The notes under the pieces are model-generated. The model saw nothing but the letters and a program-made list of their open reading frames with translations. It was not told the origin of the DNA and did no database searches. Source: Phaseolus vulgaris (lineage: Eukaryota > Streptophyta > Magnoliopsida > Fabales > Fabaceae). From it: a stretch of 64,000 nucleotides of DNA. Location: positions 17,236,193 through 17,300,192 of the forward strand of contig NC_023753.2 in assembly GCF_000499845.2 (NCBI RefSeq), in the 5' to 3' direction. Shown here in pieces: positions 1 through 9,488 of the stretch (positions are counted from its first letter, which is position 1; the number at the start of each line of letters is the position of its first letter). The translations under genes were made by a program, and so were the position numbers.

Positions 1-107
1 TTAAGTTTTTAGAAAAAAGACCTTATCGCTTTTATGAGATTTAAGGCAACAGTTTAAAGATTATGGCATGCATTCAATACAAGGTTTTAAAGCATAATGT
101 TTTAACT

Positions 108-330
108 CCTCATTGCCATATGGCAATCAGAGGCACAAGTGTGAAGTTTTTTAGTCCTCCTCGCTGTGAGCGAGCGTAGGCGAGAAAAGTTGAGAGACCT
201 TCCTCGCCGTAAGCGAGTGTAGGCGAGAAAAGTTGAGAAAGACCTTCCTCGCCGTAAGCAAGTGTAGGCGAGAAGAGTTTAAAAAGACCTTCCTCGCTGT
301 GAGCGGGTGTAGGCGAGAAGAGATTTAGAC
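108..330 (+). repeat. Degenerate tandem units with CTCGC/GCGAG hairpins
   Basis: Four units of about 45-50 bp lie at roughly 155, 200, 245 and 290. Each carries CTCGC, a 5-nt loop and GCGAG, followed by a second GGCGAG that could pair with CTCGCC instead. In units 3 and 4 the right arm has decayed (GCAAG, GCGGG). Just upstream at 108-133 is a separate hairpin, CCTC-enclosed ATTGCC/GGCAAT with a 4-nt loop. Confidence 0.75.
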
Positions 331-607
331 ACGTTTTCCTTAGTTTTTCCCTTCCATGTAAAATCAAAGATCAAAGAAGAGAACCAAGATGGCGTCGCCA
401 GAACAAGGCATTGCAGCCAGATAATCAATCAGATAACATGTATGTTCATCATAAGTTAATATTTGATTTATCAAAGTTTCCCAGTTATTGAGTTTGCATG
501 TTTGTCATTTTAAGTTTTCGAAGAGAAGACTTTGTCGTCCTTGTGTAATTTGGGGCAGATTCAGATCGCATGCATTCAGTCCAAAGTTTTAAAGTATAAA
601 GTTTTAA

Positions 608-748
608 GACCTCATCGCCTCCTGGCGATCGGAGGCAAACGAGTATAAAGTTTTCAAGTCCTCATCGCCGCCTAGCGATCGGAGGCACAAGTATAAAGTT
701 TTTAAGTCCTCGTCACCACCTGGCAATCACAGGTGAAAGTTAAGTTTT
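608..748 (+). repeat. Three ~50-bp hairpin units, ATCGCC/GGCGAT type
   Basis: Units at about 610, 660 and 708 each carry CCTC, an ATCGC(C) arm, a short loop, a GGCGAT or GCGAT arm and GAGG. The third is decayed. They are the same design as the hairpin at 108-133 but with C:G replacing T:A in the stem, a compensatory change. Confidence 0.75.
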
Positions 749-750
749 AA

Positions 751-1000
751 GTCCTACTCGCCAAGTACGAGTTTGGGCGAGAACAGATCAGAAGTCCTAC
801 TCGCCAAGAACGAGTTTGGGCGAGAACAGATCAGAAGTCCTACTCGCCAAGAACGAGTTTAGGCGAGAACAGATCATAAGTCCTACTCGCCAAGAACGAG
901 TTTAGGCGAGAACAGATTAAGAAGTCCTACTCGCCAAGAATGAGTATAGGCGAAAGTTCAGAGCCAAGAACGAGTATAGGCGAGAGTTCAGAGCAAGATG
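751..1000 (+). repeat. 43-bp tandem repeat, five copies plus partials
   Basis: The block beginning CCTACTCGCC recurs at 753, 796, 839, 882 and 926, a 43-44 bp period. Each unit can pair ACTCG with CGAGT across a 7-nt loop, or CTCGCC with GGCGAG across a longer loop; the two pairings exclude one another. Confidence 0.9.
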
Positions 1001-1019
1001 ACAGGTATGTCCAGTATGA

Positions 1020-1514
1020 GTTAAAACCCGGGCGCCTAGTCCTTGAGCAGGGGTTAAGGGATTCCTTCGGGACGCCCCCTCCTCAAGTATGAATAGCTAG
1101 CCCCGGTACTAGATAACAGTTAAAACCCGGTCGCCTAGTCCTTGAGCAGGGGTTAAGGGATTCCTTCGGGACGCCCCCTCCTCAAGTATGAATAGCTAGC
1201 CCCGGTACCAGATAACAGTTAAAATCCGGGCGCCTAGTCCTTGAGCAGGGGTTAAGGGATTCCTTCGGGACGCCCCCTCCTCAAGTATGAATAGCTAGCC
1301 CCGGTACCAGAAAACAGTTAAAATCCGGGCGCCTAGTCCTTGAGCAGGGGTTAAGGGATTCCTTCGGGACGCCCCCTCCTCAAGTATGAATAGCTAGCCC
1401 CGGTACCAGATAACAGTTAAAATCCGGGCACCTAGTCCTTGAGCAGGGGTTAAGGGATTCCTTCGGGACGCCCCCTTCTCAAGTATGAATAGCTAGCCCC
1501 GGTACGAGATGAGA
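1020..1514 (+). repeat. 99-bp tandem repeat, five near-identical copies
   Basis: Units start with GTTAAAAYCCGG at 1020, 1119, 1218, 1317 and 1416, exactly 99 bp apart, and differ at only a few positions. Each contains GGGGTTAAGGGATTCC and the GCTAGCCCCGGTAC block. The near identity points to recent expansion or homogenisation. No reading frame is conserved across the array. Confidence 0.95.
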
Positions 1515-1790
1515 TTAAAGGTCCTCAGTGCATCCAGGCAGACCCCTGGGCAAGTTGAGGCACCAGAAAAAGTCCTCCTCACTCTCGAGTGAGTTCAGGC
1601 AAGATGAGATTAAAGGTCCTCAGTGCATCCAGGCAGACCCCTGGGCAAGTTGAGGCACCAGAAAAAGTCCTCCTCACCCTCGAGTGAGTTCAGGCAAGAT
1701 GAGATTAAAAGTCCTCAGTGCATCCAGGGGAAAGGTAGCCCTGGGCAAGTTGAGGCACCAGAGAAAAACCTCTTCGCCCTCGAGCGAAGC
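1508..1790 (+). repeat. 95-bp tandem repeat, about three copies
   Basis: GATGAGATTAAARGTCC recurs at 1508, 1603 and 1698, 95 bp apart. Each unit contains CTCAC and GTGAG around a 6-nt loop (CTCGC/GCGAA in the third), the same hairpin slot as the neighbouring families but with A:T in place of G:C. The small reading frame over 1623-1904 is only an open stretch through this array. Confidence 0.9.
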
Positions 1791-2690
1791 CGAGTTCAGT
1801 TAAATAGTTATAAGATAAATTCTCCTCGCCTAGAACAGGTGCAGGCGAGAACAGAACACACATATCGCTTAGCAGATCAGGCAAGCAAGGTTTCAGATAC
1901 TTAAAATGACTCCCGCCTACTGCTCAGTAAGTAATTTCGTGTCAAATGTTATTGCTATAGACTAACCATTTGTTCAAGATAAGTTGATTTCCAGGAAATT
2001 AAGCATCAGTTTATGCTAAGTTAATTGGGTTGAGTAAAAACCAACCAAGTTATCAGGTGATCGCACAACAGATAAGTTATCAGGGTGGAAGAAATCACAG
2101 GGTGGCTGAGATAGGTTCGTAAAAGACATCTCACTACTCAGATCAAGTTGTTTCAGATTAAAGGCTCAGGGAAGGCAGAGGGGGGTCCGTTAAAGGCAAC
2201 TCTCCTTCCAGAATGAGCAGAATTGATAGCTCAAGGTATGAGGCCGCTCCCAGAGGACGCCTTAGCAGATAAAAAGGAAAATAGCATCCAAAGAAGCCCA
2301 CGACTTTGTGATTGAAGCTCGAAAGAAGAAGTACACGGCGAGAACTAAGTTAGCAGATTTTGAGGCGATGACATAGAAGTGCGCATGTCACTTGGCAGAT
2401 CAGGCGAGCTAGATTTCAGATACTAAGACTGACCCACGCCTACTGCCCAGTAAGTGATTTTGCGTTAAATGTTATTGTTATAAACTAATAGTTTGTCTAG
2501 TTAAGTTGATTTTCACAGAGCTAAGCACCAGTTGGCGCTAAGTCGATTTCTTTAAAGCAAGAGTTAGTCAGTTATATCAGATGATTACACAGCAGATAAA
2601 AGCAAAACCATGCGCACATTTATATGTATTGAAGAAGAAAATGAAATGGTGAACTTCTTAGTCTTTTTGCTGAAAACAAGTTATCAGCTC

Positions 2691-2706
2691 AAGACTGCGG
2701 GGCTTG
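2691..2706 (+). promoter_or_regulatory. Polypurine tract of E0
   Basis: The purine-rich AAGACTGCGGGGCTTG abuts the LTR start TGTACCGACC. The same form, ending GGGGCTTG or GGGCTTG directly before the LTR, is seen in Tat-B (41241-41255) and Tat-A (49072-49085). This would prime plus-strand DNA synthesis. Confidence 0.6.
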
Positions 2707-3644
2707 TGTACCGACCAGGTCATCGGGTGTGATGACGTGGACAAGAGAAAGGTAGGTGGTCAAGAAGTCAACGTAGTCGTCGTATGTAGAAGCGGCGTTC
2801 TGCAGTATAAATAATCGGTTATAGCCGAGATGTGTCACCGCCAAGATGGATCATCGCCCATCGCCCAAGAGAAGCATCGCGCAGAAGTAAGACGTCGCCG
2901 AGTAAGACGTTGCCGAGTGTAGACATCGCCCCAAAGTAAGACATCGCCCTAAAGTTGGGTGGCGGCACTGTGGGACCCTCCGCACAGAATAAATGATCAA
3001 GTCAAAGGGGCACGTGGCAATGCCCACGTGCTAATTAAAGATATCCAGGGAAGGTTGCATGCATGACGCGTGATTAGTTAGGGCACCCACGGAGTATGAT
3101 GGCGCGAGAGATACAGCGCTCAAGTTAGAGCCCAAGTGGCCATAAGGTTATACATTGCACTCCAGATAAGGGAAGTCCATGGGCCGGATACGCTAAGATC
3201 CTAAAGATAGCGGTGCAAGGACCTTCTCCGAGGAACCCTAGATAATAGCAGCAGCGCAAAGGTAAACCCTAGTTTTCACCTATATAAAGGGCACGAAGAG
3301 CCCTAGTAAGGTACGCTTGGACAGTTTTACAAGCTTTAACCTAATTCTCATAGTTACACAGAGCACTAAACCCTAGTTGTTCTTGACGGCACACCCACTG
3401 TGAGCACAAGGCAATTAGGGCAACACAGTTTTAGCCACACAGTTTCAGTCATTGAGATTATCTTACAGTTTCTAGTCACTTTGGTGTTTCTCGCTAGCTG
3501 ACTTGATCGTCGGAGTGCAAACGGCCGCGAGAGCGCCCCTTTGTTCTTCTTTTTCAGGTACTCGTGGACGAGGCAGAACGAAGGTGCCCTAGCTCGTTAG
3601 AACAAGCCACGCATAAAGACGACCCGGGTCAACCGGCCGGAACA
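2707..3644 (+). repeat. 3' LTR of the Tat element E0
   Basis: The LTR begins TGTACCGACCAGG and ends CCGGAACA, about 938 bp. It follows a polypurine tract, has a TATA box (TATATAAAGG at 3281), and carries the conserved U5 motif ACTTGATCGTCGGAGTG at about 3501. The solo LTR at 53078-53912 starts with the same TGTACCGACCAG. The left LTR is outside the window, so boundaries rest on the motif and the TG/CA ends. Confidence 0.75.
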
Positions 3645-3991
3645 CTATAAAAATAAATAAATAGTACTCACAATATACTACTTTATTTTGAATTAAGTAT
3701 ACTAAAGCCGTTAACTCCCGATATGATTTCAAGACCCACATAAATAAGACTTTGATTAAAGAGTTAAACATAGTTAGTTAATGTTTTTTAAGTGAAGTTA
3801 TTATTATGTATGATGAATTTAGAATAAAAAAAATACACAAAAGTCATAGTAATAGAAATTTATGTGTATTTTTTTACACTAAAATTGTCATACTCTTACT
3901 ATTTTTTTTTATAAAATGATAAATATTTAGTGTTGATGTATAAATTTTTTTATTATCTTAAATGAAGGTTAATCAAAGTATAAATTATATA
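3645..3991. other. AT-rich spacer without recognisable gene
   Basis: AT-rich sequence between the E0 LTR and a copia gag fragment. Short open frames on the minus strand here have no recognisable content. I see no promoter or RNA gene. Confidence 0.5.
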
Positions 3992-4216
3992 GACTGATGC
4001 TGAAAATAAAAAGGTCAAGTTTGATTGCATTGCCAAGAATATCATAACTTCTGCTTTGAATTCGGATAAATTTTTCAGGATCTCACAAGGTGCATCGGCT
4101 AATGAAATGTTGGATACTCTAAAAGTCACCCATGAAGGAACAAATGATGTGAGGAGAACTAGGAAACATACTCTAATACAAGAGTATGAGATGTTTAGAA
4201 TGCTCAAGGGAGAATC
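3992..4216 (+). pseudogene. Copia gag fragment joined directly to an LTR
   Basis: This stretch nearly repeats 5577-5800, the gag of copia 1, beginning GACTGATGCTGAAAATAA and running through the TACAAGAGTATGA region. It then stops inside gag and is followed at once by TGTTGATCAAG, the first bases of the copia LTR. It is the remnant of another copy, or of a duplication of this one, in which everything between mid-gag and the LTR start was lost. It is not expected to encode a product. Confidence 0.8.
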
Positions 4217-5309
4217 TGTTGATCAAGAGTGATCAAGTTCTTTGAAGAATCCAAATCCTTTGTGCTTGATGCAAGGTTGTGTTGCTGTTGTGTTTTGGGA
4301 GGGATTTGGGTAGTTTTATATGTAATCCACTCCTTTGTTGAATCTAAAGTTAATGTGTTTTAAATCCTTTTTTAAATAAAATGTTTTTTAAACTAAGTGA
4401 AAAACAACTTGTTGTTTTGTCGAATCAACTGGTTGTTTTACTCTTAGGAGTTTTTGAAAAGGTTGAAAACTGTTTGAGGTTGGTTGATTCAACTGCCAAA
4501 CCAAACAATCGGTTGTTTCGTGGTTTCAACCGATTGTTTCTTTGAAAATCCTAACAAAATTCTACTTTGGTGGTTGAATGTGCTTTAAATGATTTCCAAC
4601 TGAATATGCTCCTTCATTAAATTCTTTGACCAATCTTTGGAAAATATAAATAGTTTGTTTATGTTTTCAAACAAATAAGAAAAACAGATTTGAGTTTTTC
4701 AGTTGTGAAAAAGTTGATTCAAGATTTGAACATTCACATCAAAGCTTTGGGTTTTCTAAGAAAGTGGAATAGGATTGCATTTGGTATTGATTTCAGATTG
4801 TTCTATAAACAAGTGTAATCTCTTCTCAACCTTTTGTATTTCTGGTGTTGTGTTGCCAAGGAGTGTTGTGTGCTCTTGAGGGGATCAAGATCAATACTCT
4901 TGATGTGTGATATGCTAAAGTGAGTGTGTTTCTTGAAGGGTTCAAGGTCACTGCTTTGGTGGATTGTGTGTTGTGATCTGGTTTGATTACTTAATGGATT
5001 ACCCAGTGGTTTTCTTGGGACTGGATGTAGCTCTTAGTTAAGAGTGAACCAGTATAAAATGTTGGTGTATCTTTCTCTTACCCTTAAACTCATTTACATT
5101 CTGTTTTTAGCTTTACTAGTATAAACAACCGATTGTTTTTCTGCTGCTTTGCTGTTTTATTGATCTTGTTCTTGGCTAACCTAATTTCTGTTCTGGATTC
5201 ATACAAAGAATTTTGTTAAACTTTAAAAAGATTTCAAAAACCTCTCTTAAACAATTCACCCAACCCCCCCCCCCCCCCGCCCCCTCGTTTAAGGCCATAT
5301 ATTCTAATA
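4217..5309 (+). repeat. 5' LTR of copia 1
   Basis: The LTR is 1093 bp. It starts TGTTGATCAAGAG, as does the 3' LTR after its polypurine tract, and ends CCATATATTCTAATA, where the 3' copy has TCTAACA; the terminal CA has mutated. A C-run (about 5266-5283) lies shortly before the end. It carries several copies of the AACAACCGATTGTT near-palindrome (4408, 4483-4540, 5125). Confidence 0.85.
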
Positions 5310-5328
5310 ATTGACATCAAGAGCTTGG
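5310..5328 (+). promoter_or_regulatory. Primer-binding site of copia 1
   Basis: ATTGACATCAAGAGCTTGG directly follows the LTR end. It is a one-base variant of the ATTGGCATCAAGAGC seen after the left LTR of copia 2 (12834), and resembles the initiator tRNA-Met site used by plant copia elements. Confidence 0.7.
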
Positions 5329-5369
5329 TACTTGAAAAATATTCAAGTTTGATCCTAAAATCTTTTTTT

Positions 5370-7105
5370 ATGGCTGAAAAAACTACCTTTTGGGGAGGGT
5401 GCCTCAATTAACAGACCACCTCTGTTCTGTGGTTTGAATTATCAATTTTGGAAAGTTAGAATGAAAATCTTTGTTGAATCTCTTGATAAAGGAATTTGGG
5501 ATGCAATTGAAAATGGCCCTTTTATTCCTAAATTTTAAAAGGATGGATCTTCTATTGAAAAACCTCCGTCCCAATGGACTGATGCTGAAAATAAAAAGAC
5601 CACGTTTGATTGCATTGCCAAGAATATCATAACCTCTACTTTGAATTCATATGAATTTTTCAGGATATCACAATGTTCATCGGCTAAGAAAATGTGGAGC
5701 ACTCTAGAAGTCACCCATGAAGGAACAAATCATGTGAAGAGAGCTAGGAAACATACTCTAATACAAGAGTATGATATGTTTAGAATGCTCATGGGAGAAT
5801 CAATTGTTGAAGTACAAAAGAGATTCACTCACATCATCAACCATCTAATGAGTCTTGGAAAAACCTTTGATAAAGAGGAGCTAAACATCAAGATTCTCAA
5901 GTGTCTTGATAGATCTTGGCAACCTAAGGTAACGAGAATCTCTTCATCAAAGGACTTGACATCCTTGACTACAGCTTCCTTGTTTGGTAAGCTTAAAGAA
6001 CATGAGTTGGAGATGAATAGACTCAAAGTTCAAGAAAGTGAGGATAAGCATGTAAGGAACATTGCTTTGAAAGCTGCCAAGAACAAGAAGAAGCAAGATT
6101 CAAGTGATGAAAGTGAGGAAGAAAATCTAAGTTTGCTGTCCAAAAAGTTCAGCAAATTCTTGAAGAGAAATCGCAACAAAGAATCCAACAAACAAAGGTA
6201 TTAAAACAAGAAAACTAGTGATTTCAATTCTAACAATTATACTTGCTTTGGTTGTGGAGAACAAGGGCATATAAAAGCTGATTTCCCAAATAAAGAAGGC
6301 AATGAAAAGAAGTCAAGCAATAAGGAAAAGAGAGGGAAATCAAAAAGAGCATATATTGCTTGGGATGAAAACGAAGTCTCATCATCAACCTCTTCATCAA
6401 GTGAAGATGAAAAAGCCAATCTTTGTTTAATCGCAGAAGGAGATGATGATTCAAGCAGCTCAAGCAGTGTAAGTTATTGTGCGTCCTTAAGTGCTGAAAA
6501 TTATAGCCAACTTTTTCAAGCTTTTAAAGAAACTCATGAAGAAGCTAACTGATTGGCTCTCTCAAACAACCGATTGAAAAGGGTTGAATAACTGGCTTGA
6601 AAATAGAGTTAAGACATTTGAAGAAGAATTGGAACAGTCAAAAATTTATTTTGAAAATCTTGAAATGAATTGCAAAAACTCTTCTCATTTGTGTAGCTCT
6701 AAAGTTTGTGAAAATTGTGAAACTCTTTAGAGTAAGGTCCACTACCTTATAAGAACTGTGGATAAACTCTCAAAGGGTATATCCAACTTTGAAACTGTCT
6801 TAGCATCCCAAAAATGTGTTTTTGGAAAATCTGGTTTGGGGTTTTATCCTCAAAACAAGAAAAATGGGATTTCAGAGCCTTTTTCAAAAGTGCCAGAAAA
6901 ACAACCGATTGAAAGATCGAAACAACCGGTTGTTACATGCTTTTATTGCATGAAAGGAGGTCACTCAGTTAGATTCTGTAAGATTAGGAAATATTTTTTT
7001 CCTAAAGGTATTTTACAATGGATTCCCAAAGGTTGTGAGGTTTCAAGTGATAAAAATAAATCAAAAGGACTCACATTTGTAAGGGGACCAAATCTTGTTG
7101 CTTGA
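5370..7105 (+). pseudogene. Degenerate copia gag (copia 1)
   Basis: Gag begins at ATG 5370 but shifts frame near 5415 and meets a stop near 5536. The longest open piece (5641-6204, 187 residues) holds the UBN2-like gag core ending in a lysine-rich tail. Next comes a first zinc knuckle near 6241 (CFGCGEQGH), whose last cysteine is phenylalanine. A serine/acidic stretch follows, then a region with several stops, and a second, intact CCHC knuckle in the piece 6758-7105 (CFYCMKGGHSVRFC). Two knuckles separated by an acidic, coiled-coil region match the gag of legume SIRE-type elements and of copia 2 here. The product would have packaged element RNA; this copy cannot make it. Confidence 0.8.
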
Positions 7106-7897
7106 ACTCATTATGATGCAAGGATACTAGAGAAACATGAAGTCCTGAGTTATCTGATCAAGTCCTTGGAAGAAAAGAAATATGACTGGAACTGAATAAA
7201 GGGTATGTACCAGTTCAAGATATCTTGAAAGGCAAAAGAAGCATTCTTGATCACAAACAATGACTCATTGAAGGAACTTCATAACAAAAAGATAACACCT
7301 TCCCTATCTCTACTTTTCAATTATAAATTCATATCAAATTCTTCATCTACATAAGAAAAATTGCATTTGTTTTAAACTCTTCTCAGTTTCTGTTTAAAAT
7401 ACAAACTTTGTTATTGTTGCAGAAAAACAACCGATTATTTCCTCGAAACAACCGATTATTTCTTCTCTGTCAACATTGCATAAATAGATTTAATTTCTTT
7501 ATGCATTTTATCTTTTACAGATTAAAATCTTGATGAGTCTTTAAGTCAATAAAGCATTCATGAAAGGATGATTTGGTTCTGAAGGAAGTTACATCTTGTC
7601 ATAAAGGAATATATTCTATATATTGGAAATTCAAGTGCCTTTATGTCTAGTCAAAGTCACATGTGCTGACCATGTGTTTTTCTGCTCTAAGCTGACGTCT
7701 TTTTCTGTGCAAAAGCTGGACTAGATTTTTTCCTTGAGGACTGAAACCCACTTCAACCAAAGGTTCAAAAAGGGATTCTGTTTTGCTATAAAACCCTCTA
7801 CAACTATTTTCCTTCACAAAAAACAACTCATTGGCTCATCTCTTGCTACATCTCTTTCTCTCCTTGTGTGTGTGTGCCTTTTTCTTATTTTTCTTTC
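7106..7897 (+). other. Deleted pol region of copia 1
   Basis: No protease, integrase, reverse transcriptase or RNase H motifs are visible in any frame. The paired near-palindrome AACAACCGATTATT occurs twice at 7425-7465. The last 200 bp are a pyrimidine-rich leader to the next ORF. The stretch is far shorter than the ~4 kb of pol expected. Confidence 0.7.
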
Positions 7898-9088
7898 ATG
7901 GATTCCACTGCTCCTACATCAAAAAGGATTAAAACCAGGGTTGTGAGATCAGGAGGACGTCTTGAGGGCTGGTTTTCAGAAGATAATGAATTGATTGAGA
8001 AGTATCGCTTTGAAAAAAGTAGAAAAGTGATAAACAACCCAAAAGTTGTCTCCTTTGATTAGTTGAAAAGCCAAAAGCAGGACAATGGGAGGAGGCTTCT
8101 CAAAGAACAGTTGTTGAAGAGGTTCTTGGAGATGAAGGGGAACATCTATCTTGATCTAATTCGGGTTTTCTACACAAACTTGAAGTTTGAAGGAAACAAT
8201 CTTGTTTCACATGTCAAGGGTGTGGATATGGAGATTACCCATGATGTATGGGCTGCTGTAACTGGTTTGAAATATGCTGGGCTGAGAATCAAGAAAGGAA
8301 ATATTGGTGTGGTGGAAAACTTCAACAAAGTTCAGTATTACAAAAGTTGTTTGAAGAATCCACATGCACAAGTAAGGACTTGTTTGGTTGGAGGGTTGAA
8401 ATTAGATGAAAGGTTGTTGGCTCTCTTTGTCACTTGGATTCTAACACCAAGAGGAAGCAATCATTCTGTTCTAACTGAGGAAGATCTTGTCTACATCTAC
8501 TGCATTATGAACAAAGTCAAGATTAATTGGATTCATATCATCAAGGAGCATATGCAAAAGTCTATGAGGTTAAGTGATTATCATTACCCTTATGCTATCT
8601 TGATTTCTAAATTCTTACACTATTTTGAAGTGAATCTTGAGGGTGAAACATCTGAGTTGGTGAAGTCAACATTTGAAGTGAACAATGGATCATTAAGCAA
8701 GATGGGTTTTACCAAGATCAATGGAAAATGGGTAAGTAAGGATGATGGAAAAGGTGGTTCCTCAAGTGGTCTTCATGCTGAACATGTTGAAGAAGATCAA
8801 GAGGATGTTGAAGGTGCTGATATGGAGCTTCCAGATGCAGAACAACCTACAACTGATTTTGGTGCTGGGACAAGTGTTGGACATCAAGGAGATGGGACTC
8901 CTTCAATGACTTCCTTTGAGAGCTACATGGTGAATAGGCTAGTTGGCTTTGCGAAAAATCAAAGGAATCTTCATGATCTTTGTGTTTCAAACTTTCAGAA
9001 CTTTGGTAATAGATTCCAAACCATGGATACAAGGTTTCAAGTTGTTCAGAATCAAATTGTTGAGCTGCAGTATGGAAAGGAAGACTAA
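7898..9088 (+). pseudogene. Envelope-position ORF of copia 1 (plant transposon protein family)
   Basis: ATG 7898 opens a frame of 396 codons broken by a single TAG at 8060-8062; the downstream 341 codons stay open. The N-terminal part (after a Lys/Arg-rich start) carries a GWFSEDNELIEKYRFEK segment, the middle resembles the plant transposon protein domain found in legume retroelements, and the C-terminal third is acidic and Gly/Ser-rich, then a helical tail with likely coiled coil. I see no signal peptide and no convincing transmembrane segment, so envelope describes its position between pol and the LTR, not a shown function. Its near integrity contrasts with the missing pol and shattered gag. 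The family assignment is from memory of similar legume proteins. Confidence 0.7.
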
Positions 9089-9210
9089 AGAAAAACAATC
9101 GGTTGATCTGTCGAAACAACCGATTGTTAAGCTTGTCTGTCAAGGCTTTATTATTTTCTATCTTTTTATTTCCTTATTCTAAACTAATCTGTTTTATCTC
9201 TTCCTAAAGT

Positions 9211-9239
9211 CTATTTGTGAAGACAAATAGGGGGAGAAT
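9211..9239 (+). promoter_or_regulatory. Hairpin plus upstream polypurine tract of copia 1
   Basis: CTATTTG (9211-9217) and CAAATAG (9224-9230) form a perfect 7-bp stem with a 6-nt loop. The right arm runs straight into GGGGAGAA, a polypurine tract. The same hairpin and tract occur in copia 2 at 16636-16662. A second tract (9475-9488) sits at the LTR. Multiple polypurine tracts are known in Sireviruses. Confidence 0.7.
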
Positions 9240-9474
9240 ATTTGGTTTTATGTTGCTAAACTATGATTTGTTTGAATGTTGTTTAAATTTTGTTGTTGTT
9301 TTTAACTTGGTTTTTGGTTGGTTTTTCTGCTCTAAGGTTTATGCAAAAAAACTAGTTAATGTGCTATTCTAACTTACTGTTAAAAATACTCTGGTTTGCA
9401 TAAGTTTTGCTTTGCAGGTGCTGCTTCATATTCAAACAAAGACCAACACAAGCAACCAGGGATTTTTCTTCATC

Positions 9475-9488
9475 AAATAGGGGGAGAT
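9475..9488 (+). promoter_or_regulatory. LTR-proximal polypurine tract of copia 1
   Basis: AAATAGGGGGAGAT lies directly before the 3' LTR start TGTTGATCAAG. The identical tract precedes the 3' LTR of copia 2 at 17036-17049. Confidence 0.85.

Larger units (their letters stand above)
1..2706 (+). mobile_element. Post-pol 3' region of a Tat-lineage Ty3/gypsy element (E0)
   Basis: No conserved reading frame is visible. The stretch is built from several tandem-repeat families (listed separately) and ends in a purine-rich tract directly before an LTR, which is the layout of the long untranslated region between pol and the 3' LTR of Tat elements. Tat-B in this window has the same arrangement after its pol stop (37590 onward), with similar short CTCGCC/GGCGAG-bearing units. 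The pol part of this element would lie left of the window. Between about 1790 and 2690 the sequence is unique or degenerate, with two related stretches near 1890-2010 and 2395-2560 that share the CTACTGC-CAGTAAGT context. Confidence 0.7.

Noticed and set aside
1020..1514. CRISPR-like array appearance of the 99-bp repeats
   Set aside because: Repeats are directly adjacent with no variable spacers, in plant retroelement DNA.
7734..7946. Frame before the envelope-position ORF as a signal peptide exon
   Set aside because: It is a different phase over a pyrimidine-rich leader; no splice sites link it convincingly to 7898.
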